Origin: Reclinomonas americana ATCC 50394
Lineage: Eukaryota; Jakobida; Jakobea; Jakobida
DNA: 22,847 bases
Reading direction: 5' to 3'
NCBI GenBank assembly: GCA_048213135.1
Contig: PS015072.1
Coordinates: 235,158 to 258,004, forward strand
Shown: positions 15,442-22,847 of the stretch, piece by piece
Layout: every line of letters starts with the position of its first letter
Numbering within the stretch: the stretch's first letter is position 1
Program-made: the position numbers and the translations under genes
Notes under the pieces: model-generated
Seen by the model: only the letters and a program-made list of their open reading frames with translations
The model's database searches: none
What the model was told of the DNA's origin: nothing

Positions 15442-18163
15442 CTCACATCGCATCCACGCAACAAAGCATCCGGATTCGGCAAGAAATCCTCCCTCTCCTT
15501 CTCTCTCTTACACCCACAAGAACACTTCCTCGACAGCGCATGGTGCTCTCTCTCTCTTTCTCTCTCTCCCTCACTCTCACATCGCATCCACGCAACAATG
15601 CATCTGGATTCGTCATGACATCCTCTCTCTTACACCCACAAGAACACTTCCTCGACAGCGCATGGTGCTCTCTCTCTCTCTTTCTCTCTCTCTCCCTCTC
15701 TCCCACATCGCATCCACGCAACAATGCATCGGGATTCGTCATGATATCCTCAAACTGATCAGTGGGCAGCAGGCGCGAAGCCAATGACTCCGATGAATTG
15801 TCGGCCATGCCAATGTGCCCGCGTCCCCATCGCCAGTAACCGAAGAAGAGTGGCATAGACGGCACAATCCACCCGCTCTGGAGAAACACAAAAAAGACGT
15901 ACTGCAGCAGCATCTGTGTAATGTCGTTGTACCAGTCTCTGCGGGGATGACTGGGAAGTGAGTTGCGCCGCCACTCTCAGGAGGCAACGGGGGTGCGATT
16001 ACCTGGCGAGCGCGGAGATGAGCGCAAATGTCCACGTGAAGATGAAAATGATTTGCTTCCAGGTCTGTAGAAAGGTGAGCGACATGTACATTCTCAAGGA
16101 GCATCCGCGTGCAGCACGTACCAACTCGCGTCTGCAGCAAAAACAACAAAGATAAGGTGAGCGACTGAATGAAAGAAACGTGCAGAGGGACCCGTCACGC
16201 ACCGCACGTTGAAAATGTCGTGCACGTGACGCAGCTGCCACGACCAGTACACGCTAAAGCTCAGCGTGACGCCACACATGACGAAGATAAAGGCGCCGGC
16301 GACGCGGTAGACGACGTCACAGCGGCACCATTCTTGGTCGAACGTGACGATGCGGCCATTGGGGGCGGTGGCCAGAGTAACCTATGCGAAGGACAAGGGA
16401 TGAGGAGGGAGGGGAGGCAGGAGGAAGAAGGCAAGAGGAAGGCAGAGGGAGGCGATGGGGAGAAGCGAGGGCTGTGGAAGAAGAAGGGCAAGGATAGAGG
16501 AGGACAAGAAGGGGGCTGGAGAAAGATATCTACGACTGTATACGGATGAAGAGGGAAGAGGGGGAAGGAAGGAGGCAAGAAATTGAAACGGCAAAGCAGA
16601 GGGGCGAACGAGGGCAATGGAAGAAGAAGGGCACGGATTGAGGACAAGAAGGGGGCTAGAAAAACAAGGAAGCCTGTACATGGATAGAGACAGAAGAGGG
16701 GAACGGAAGGAGGTGAAAATTTGCTGGTCTACAAGCACTCCCAACCAAGTGGAAGTGTAACAATGGGAAGAGAGAAAGAGAGAGAGGAAAAATGGGAAGC
16801 ACCAAGAAATCTGCGGAATCTGCTCACTGTATCCTCAGCGACAACGAGTCCTCTCTTTTTCATCATCAGCATGCTGCGCCTCTCAATACGGTCTCTGTAT
16901 TGCTTGTTAGCGCTCGTCGATCGAAACTTCCTCACTTTTCCATCCTTTGACTCCATTCAATACGCACCCTCTACCTACACCTTCTGCTCTTAGGCGCGAA
17001 ACACACCTGTTCTATGAAATCTTTCTTTCCCTTTTCTTTCCTTCTCTTCCCCTCCCTTTCCCTCGTCAACGCAACTGCCAAACCCGCCGGCAAAAACACG
17101 CACAAAAAGAGCAGCACATTGATCTTCAACAGCCGATCATCGCGCCAGCGTGCGCCCGTATCAAACAGCGCCTTGACCTCCGCCGGCGTCTCCGCCGTCA
17201 ACTCATCCGAGCCCGGATCGCAGTACGCACACGCCAAGTCACTGCGCGCACTGGCCTCACCAAAGGCCACCAGCAGTTTTTTCGATCGTAACTATCCACA
17301 CAGCAATCAATGTACAATGGTGAGCGTGTGGCATTGAAGCGAAAGGAAGAGGGCCGCGTACCGCAATAACTATGGAGGTGACGGGCGTGGTGGTGAAGCA
17401 AATGAGCGCCACCGTGCCGCACCACGGGTTCTTTAGTGAGTAGTAGATCGACATGGCGACACAGCTGATCAGCATGAGCGTGAACACGAGCAAGAGGAGC
17501 TGTGATAACGGGGGGAGAACAGGGGTGAGTGCTGGGAAGGAGACGGAGAAGGAGAGGGACAGAGAGAGGGAGGGATGGAAGGAGGAAACGGAGGCGATAG
17601 AGAGGGGACAGGCGACGAGAGGGGGCAAACGCGACGGATTGAAGATAGAGATGACCCAGAGGAGACAGAGGAGATGGAGAGAAGGCAGCGAAGGCAGAGA
17701 GCAGACAGTGACCAGACAGAACACCAAATGGTTCTTGTTCTTCTCAGTCTTCCTGTCTCGACGACGTAAGCCTTCCTCACTCACTTAGGGAGTCTTCGAA
17801 AGTCAGCAAGCGAACGAGAGAACCAGACAAACAACACATCCTCTGGCGCGTGAGTATCACTCGTTGAGCGAAACGAGGGACACGACAAAGGCGACACAGT
17901 CTGAGACAATGAGTGAGAGAGCGTGACTGTGTCGCCTGAATCGTCGCCTTCACTGCTACAGGTGCAACTAGACACAGTCTCGGACGATGACGACACAAGC
18001 TCGCAGTTCTCCTTATCAGACGCCTCACTCACCACTGCCGAGAGATGAGACACGATCATAGACGATCAGTGTGCAAGAGCGAACAACACTCATTGTCTGA
18101 GACTTTGGTGCTCACAACACTGCTCAGTGTGTGTGCGTGTATGCGTACGAGTGTGTGTGTGAC

Positions 18164-18241
<78 letters not shown>

Positions 18242-19239
18242 CTCTCTCTACTACTCTACTACTACTACTACTACCTACCTACCTACCTACCTACCTACCT
18301 ACCTACCTACCTACCTACCTACCTACCGTACCGTACCGTACCTACCNNNNNNNNNNNNNNNNNNNNNNNNNNNNNNNNNNNNNNNNNNNNNNNNNNNNNN
18401 NNNNNNNNNNNNNNNNNNNNNNNNNNNNNNNNNNNNNNNNNNNNNNNNNNNNNNNNNNNNNNNNNNNNNNNNNNNNNNNNNNNNNNNNNNNNNNNNNNNN
18501 NNNNNNNNNNNNNNNNNNNNNNNNNNNNNNNNNNNNNNNNNNNNNNNNNNNNNNNNNNNNNNNNNNNNNNNNNNNNNNNNNNNNNNNNNNNNNNNNNNNN
18601 NNNNNNNNNNNNNNNNNNNNNNNNNNNNNNNNNNNNNNNNNNNNNNNNNNNNNNNNNNNNNNNNNNNNNNNNNNNNNNNNNNNNNNNNNNNNNNNNNNNN
18701 NNNNNNNNNNNNNNNNNNNNNNNNNNNNNNNNNNNNNNNNNNNNNNNNNNNNNNNNNNNNNNNNNNNNNNNNNNNNNNNNNNNNNNNNNNNNNNNNNNNN
18801 NNNNNNNNNNNNNNNNNNNNNNNNNNNNNNNNNNNNNNNNNNNNNNNNNNNNNNNNNNNNNNNNNNNNNNNNNNNNNNNNNNNNNTCGTCGTACGTACGT
18901 ACTTCCTTCCTTACCTTACGTCGTCGTACGGTACCGGTACGGTACGGTACGGTACGGTACGGTTACGTACGTACGTACGTACGTACCTACCTACCTACCT
19001 ACCTACCTACCTACCTACCTACCTACCTACCTACCTACCTACCTACCTACCTACCTACCTACCTACCTACCTACCTACCTACCTACCTACCTACCTACCT
19101 ACCTACCTACCTACCTACCTACCTACCTACCTACCTACCTACCTACCTACCTACCTACCTACCTACCTACCTACCTACCTACCTACCTACCTACCTACCT
19201 ACCTACCTACCTACCTACCTACCTACCTACTACCTACTA

Positions 19240-19288
<49 letters not shown>

Positions 19289-19827
19289 GTCTGTCTGTCT
19301 GTCTGTCTTCTCTCTCTGTGTCTTCTCTCTCTCTCACTCACTCACTCTCACTCCCTTCTCCCTCCCTTCTCCCTCCCTTCTCTCTTCTCCTCTCCCCTCT
19401 CTCTCACTCTCTCTCTCTCTCTCACCATCGGCGACCTCGCTCGCACATACGCGCGACCACGATGAAACCACGTCAGCTGCGCGCGCCAACACAAGTGAGA
19501 CCACTCTCCATTCTCCCCTCCGCGACCCACAATCGACACCGCACGCGAACCACAATACAAAGCACGAGCGGAATGAGGAAAACACCTGCGCATCAGTCAG
19601 CATGCATTGCGTCACTCACTGTCTCTCTTTTCAGTCTCCTTCTCACCGTATAACCATCGTAACACTGTGATGCCTGTGACTCCCCACGTTTGCGTTAGTG
19701 AGGCCATCTGAGAGGCATTCAGGCATGAGGGAGGATCGCTCATGAGAGAGAGCGCACACGAAGGACAATTGGAAAGATGTGTCAATGCAATACCGGCCGG
19801 GTCGGAGTTGCGGTCAGGAGTGACCAC
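13804..19827 (-). CDS. Seven-transmembrane RGS protein (7TM-RGS), membrane and RGS half
   Basis: Exons in coding order are 19827-19647, 19585-19527, 19476-19426, 17499-17362, 17291-17076, 16381-16208, 16064-16003, 15938-15723, 14962-14897, 14831-14765, 14701-14635, 14521-14311 and 13891-13804; every junction phase matches. Seven hydrophobic spans follow in order: VFLIPLVLCIVV, LLLLVFTLMLISCVAM, VALICFTTTPVTSIVIA, VLLFLCVFLPAGLAV, VAGAFIFVMCGVTLSF, IIFIFTWTFALISALA and YVFFVFLQSGWIVPSMPLFF. A Cys pair (CRC) sits before span 5. The C-terminal RGS domain starts DIFRQHLVLELSSENLLFF and contains ELNLPGK and IFDDAARQV...MRVDAFRRFVESKNW, so both Asn residues used for GTPase activation of G-alpha are present. 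A loop of about 30 residues is inserted before the last helices. By analogy with AtRGS1 the protein should sit in the plasma membrane and accelerate G-alpha GTP hydrolysis. Exon 2-3 boundaries and a possible mini-exon near 16140 are uncertain. Confidence 0.85.
13892..14310 (-). other. Last intron of the 7TM-RGS gene
   Basis: On the minus strand the donor is GTTTGT and the acceptor CCTTCCAG, with phase 2 into the final exon. It restores Arg-Arg-Phe in the RGS consensus ...DAFRRFVES. It holds a 68-bp direct repeat (14101-14236). Confidence 0.85.
14101..14236. repeat. 68-bp tandem duplication with a 12-bp palindrome
   Basis: Two nearly identical 68-bp copies start CGTTTCTCAAACATTGCAAT at 14101 and 14169. 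Each contains the perfect palindrome ACATTGCAATGT (14111-14122 and 14179-14190). They lie in the last intron of the 7TM-RGS gene. Confidence 0.95.
15155..15440. repeat. Composite satellite: (CT)n, CTAC, ACGT core, N gap, (CT)n
   Basis: A (CT)n tract grades through CTACTAC into palindromic ACGTACGT repeats and CTAC repeats, then a 20-base N run (15295-15314). After that come TAACCC/GTAACC-type sequence and another (CT)n tract. The whole lies within an intron of the 7TM-RGS gene. Confidence 0.85.
15295..15314. other. Assembly gap (20 N)
   Basis: Twenty undetermined bases lie inside the composite microsatellite. The round length suggests a nominal gap rather than a measured one. Confidence 0.99.
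18170..19295. repeat. Mirror-ordered composite satellite around an assembly gap
   Basis: Left to right: (CT)n, CTACTA, (CTAC)n, CCGTA repeats, 539 N, ACGTACGT, GGTAC repeats, ACGT, a long (CTAC)n, CTACTA, (CT)n, then GTCT repeats. The block order is nearly symmetric about the gap. Confidence 0.95.
18347..18885. other. Assembly gap (539 N)
   Basis: Undetermined bases flanked on both sides by CGTAC/CTAC repeats. The content is unknown, and an exon could be hidden here, though the splice phases on either side already match. Confidence 0.99.
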
Positions 19828-20410
19828 CTACAAACAATTCATTCACCAACAAACAAGCAACAGCTGTCTTGATGACCAAGTTCAACCGTATCCAAAACAT
19901 CAACACAGACACCAATCTTGAGGCAGCAGCTTGNNNNNNNNNNNNNNNNNNNNNNNNNNNNNNNNNNNNNNNNNNNNNNNNNNNNNNNNNNNNNNNNNNN
20001 NNNNNNNNNNNNNNNNNNNNNNNNNNNNNNNNNNNNNNNNNNNNNNNNNNNNNNNNNNNNNNNNNNNNNNNNNNNNNNNNNNNNNNNNNNNNNNNNNNNN
20101 NNNNNNNNNNNNNNNNNNNNNNNNNNNNNNNNNNNNNNNNNNNNNNNNNNNNNNNNNNNNNNNNNNNNNNNNNNNNNNNNNNNNNNNNNNNNNNNNNNNN
20201 NNNNNNNNNNNNNNNNNNNNNNNNNNNNNNNNNNNNNNNNNNNNNNNNNNNNNNNNNNNNNNNNNCGTCCTATTTGCCATGGCTTGTGGATTGAGACCAC
20301 TAAAACAACAGCACTTCATTCACCACATTCCAATCACGTGACGAATGTCAACAAAGACAATGACCATAATCTTCTGTATGCCAACCATCCCTACAACTTC
20401 CTCATCACAC
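19828..20410 (-). other. Gap-interrupted stretch between ectodomain and membrane exons
   Basis: About 100 bases on the left (19828-19933) and 145 on the right (20266-20410) flank a 332-base N gap. The right part reads like intron on the minus strand, ending GTTGTTTTAG near 20300. A short exon could start there and run into the gap. The left part ends TTGTTTGTAG, the acceptor of the exon at 19827. The missing linker between PAN module 2 and span 1 should lie in the gap. Confidence 0.6.
19934..20265. other. Assembly gap (332 N)
   Basis: Undetermined bases lie between the PAN-containing exons and the first membrane exon. This is the only place where continuity of the proposed receptor gene cannot be read. 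Confidence 0.99.
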
Positions 20411-22208
20411 TTTCAGCCCCGACGTGCAATCGCCCGACGTCGCGCATGCACCTGCCGTGTCTGCCGCAGGAACGGGCGTCGCTTTCGGGTAGCACGTCGA
20501 CGTGGAGGTCATGTAGGTCCACGCAGCGCACGTGGAAATGCTAGAGCAGAATGCCGCACACGCTTGCGGACCGCTCATCACAGTCGCCAGGTTTGGCAGG
20601 TCGCTGCCAGGGTAATCTGCCACAGATCATCGTCAACGAGAGTGGCAAAAGGGAGAACAGCAGCACGCTTCGAATGGAATGCAACTGGTCGACGTCGAGA
20701 ACGTTGAGCTGTCGTAGGCAGCAGTCAGCGTCTTCTTGCCGGTCGTCAAGCAGAATGTCGAACCGCAGATATTCGAAGTCTCGGCATTGGCGGCGGAGGC
20801 CGGCACGTTGGTCTGCGCTCACAGAGAGAGAGAGAGAGAGAGAGAGGTGAGAAAGTGATGTGATCGCTCCCATGATCCACGAAGATGCACATAAGGAGAC
20901 ATCGCCTTCCTCTGTCCAAAGACACTCGGCACAGATAGTCATCAGTTGTCTCTCAATTTGCGTGTCTCATGCGCTGCCCATCAACCTTCTCCCTCTCCCC
21001 TTCTGCCTGTCAGCCTCACTGTCTTTGTGCCCTCTTCGACCCCTCTACACTTTCTGCGTGGATCCCTCTCAGCCTACCAAACTCCTCTCTCGCTGCAATG
21101 TCTCCTTCTACTCTCTCTTTCTCTCTTCTCTCGCACTCTAACTGTCGTCTGTCTGCCTGCCTCCCTCCTTTCAACTCCTCTCTTCTGTCTGTACCACCCT
21201 CTCTCTCTCTCTCAATCACGTACCTGCCTTTCACTTTGTTGAGTCTGTCTTCCTCTTGTCTCATTCTTTCTCTCTGTCGCCAAGCATGACTTTCTTCCTC
21301 TCCATGTCTGTCTCTGTCTCCCTCTTCTGTCATTCTTTTCTCGCTGTCGCCAAGCATGACTTTTTCCTCTCCATGTCTGTCTCTGTCTCCCTCTCCTTCC
21401 CTCCCCCCTTCCCTCCCTCCTGCCTCCTTCTCTCCCTCCCTCCCTCCCTCTCCCTTCAACCCTCCCTCGCTCCCTCTCTCCCTCGCACCTCCCTCCCTCC
21501 TTTCTTTCCTTCCTCTCTTCCCCTGCAACCATCCCTCCGTCTTTCCCTTCGCCCCACCAGTACTGTACACAGCGACACTCCTTGCGTGTTCGACGCCGCA
21601 GTGCCCGCCAGGAACGTCCACGCGCGACAAGCAGCGTATTGGTCGCACATCGTACAACACGCCACATGATTGACGACTGAAGCCACAGCAAACACGGTAC
21701 CGTTGGGGCGATCCACCGCCTCAAATGTGCACACTTGCAGCGGTGCTGCGATATCGACGGGATTAGCATGAAGCGCATGGTGTCGAGAACAGATGGGTGT
21801 GTGTTAAACCTGGTGCAACACCGTCCTCACGCGTCGCACAACCGCGCATGTTGACTGGAGTACACACCACTGTGAGGAGCCACAAAGGAAAAGAAATGAC
21901 ACACAGCCCTCTTGATCGCGCACCATCACGGAAGGTCAGCAGCTGTGAATATGACTGCGCAGGCGATCCGTTGTCGGTCACTTGCACTTGCACTTCCATC
22001 CACCCCAATACCACCGCGTTCGACGCAATCGACAACTGCGATCCCGAGATGCTGAAGCTGGCCGCATTCGTCCCTCCCACCACGCTGTATGTGAACGTGT
22101 CCGACGCGTTCAGATCCGTCGCACTCATCGGACCCACAGCAATTGGGTAGGCGGCCGCAGGATTGTAGGTCGACGACGGCACCGTGATGCTGCTCGGCGG
22201 AACGTTGC
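20411..22208 (-). CDS. Cadherin-like and double PAN/apple ectodomain, probably the 5' part of the 7TM-RGS gene
   Basis: Exons in coding order are 22208-21924, 21745-21564, 20812-20686 and 20616-20411, with matching phases. The first encodes a cadherin-like fold: NVPPSSITVPSS, SATDLNASDTFTYSVVGG, FSISGSQLSI and VQVQVTDNGSP. The second begins a Cys-rich PAN/apple-type module (HVACCTMCDQYAACRAWTF); the third completes it (NICGSTFCLTTGKK). The fourth is a clearer PAN module: NYPGSDLPNLAT, ACAAFCSSISTCAAWTY and CYPKATP. PAN and cadherin modules are extracellular binding domains, so these exons predict the outer part of a surface receptor. The start is missing; sequence right of 22208 is intron-like and the gene should continue beyond the window. 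The 3' end runs into the N gap at 19934-20265. Joining to the 7TM-RGS exons is inferred from strand, order and lack of any stop or start signal between them. Confidence 0.72.
20813..21563 (-). other. Intron within the first PAN-like module
   Basis: In coding order the donor is GTACTG and the acceptor GAGCGCAG, both phase 0. The plus strand is strongly CT-rich between 20950 and 21540. It contains two and a half copies of a 60-bp unit carrying TGTCGCCAAGCATGAC (21261-21390). Its 3' end is a (GA)n block on the plus strand (20822-20846). Confidence 0.75.

Positions 22209-22847
<639 letters not shown>

Larger units (their letters stand above)
15030..15765 (-). repeat. Five copies of an exon-end plus splice-donor motif in (GA)n context
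   Basis: On the minus strand the true exon ends ATGACGAATCCCGATGCATT followed by the donor GTTGCGTGGATGCG (about 15760-15708). Similar copies lie downstream near 15622-15578, 15492-15448, 15157-15120 and 15066-15035. The last has lost the donor. Copies alternate with GA repeats and, for two of them, a conserved CATGCGCTGTCGAGGAAGTG segment. All but the first lie in the intron between the last membrane exon (15723-15938) and the first RGS exon (14897-14962). Confidence 0.85.
17500..19425 (-). other. Large intron of the 7TM-RGS gene containing satellite and gap
   Basis: In coding order the intron begins GTGAGAGAGAG and ends TTATCACAG; both flanking exons are phase 0. It contains the composite satellite and N gap (18170-19295) and about 300 bases of ordinary sequence (17790-18130). 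That ordinary part holds an 11-bp perfect inverted repeat, GGCGACACAGT at 17890-17900 and its complement at 17926-17936. A Ser-rich open frame on the minus strand (18059-17781) has no membrane or RGS character and no matching splice sites, so it is not called. Confidence 0.7.

Noticed and set aside
16065-16207. Additional mini-exon (about 6-10 bases) between membrane spans 5 and 6
   Set aside because: An internal AG and GT exist near 16140, but a single 143-base intron already joins the two exons in phase 0, and nothing in the protein requires extra residues.
17781-18059. Ser-rich minus-strand open frame inside the large intron
   Set aside because: It has no membrane, RGS or PAN character, no matching splice sites, and the flanking exons already join in phase without it.
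18045-19670. Long plus-strand frame of over 500 codons
   Set aside because: It is created by microsatellites (Ser-Leu, Leu-Pro-Thr-Tyr runs) and the N gap.
21016-21778. Minus-strand Arg/Glu/Gly-rich frames with RDRHGEE-type repeats
   Set aside because: They arise from the purine-rich strand of a CT-rich intron with a 60-bp repeat, and they overlap the PAN-like exon in another frame.

Overview
The window is nuclear DNA from an intron-dense eukaryote, probably a free-living protist. The evidence is spliceosomal GT-AG introns every 100-300 bp in all recognised genes, eukaryote-specific protein families, abundant microsatellites, and three runs of N (15295-15314, 18347-18885, 19934-20265). I cannot name the species. 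No tRNA, rRNA, CRISPR array, insertion sequence or virus was recognised. Most long open frames in the window are low-complexity shadows. The genes below were built exon by exon, requiring matching splice phases and protein-family alignment.

Plus strand, left to right. 1-1163 is a TCAC microsatellite and a 137/144-bp tandem repeat with no supported gene. 1164-4032 is a six-exon ZRSR2/Urp (U2AF35-related) splicing factor with two CCCH zinc fingers and a degenerate RRM. 4033-4911 has no recognised gene. 4912-11056 is best read as one long gene: an N-terminal coiled coil, a large unrecognised helical region, a divergent protein kinase (HRDIKPLN, DWD instead of DFG, APE) and an Ala/Thr/Val/Pro tail. 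It contains two frame conflicts. 11096-11510 on the minus strand is a small two-exon gene of unknown function. 11694-13762 is an eight-exon ARGLU1 homologue.

From 13804 to the right end the coding strand is minus. Seventeen exons from about 22208 down to 13804 encode a cadherin-like domain, two PAN/apple-type Cys-rich modules, seven membrane spans and a C-terminal RGS domain. The 7TM-RGS half resembles the plant AtRGS1 layout. The adhesion-type ectodomain in front of it is the most unusual thing in the window. The two halves are separated by one N gap, so their union is inferred from order, strand and phase.

Two genome-wide habits also stand out. Many introns begin with GTTGCGT or GTGCGT rather than GTAAGT. 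Most long introns are purine-rich at the 5' end and pyrimidine-rich at the 3' end in the sense of transcription. ZRSR2 and ARGLU1 are both splicing-related but are separated by the kinase gene, so no operon-like grouping is claimed.
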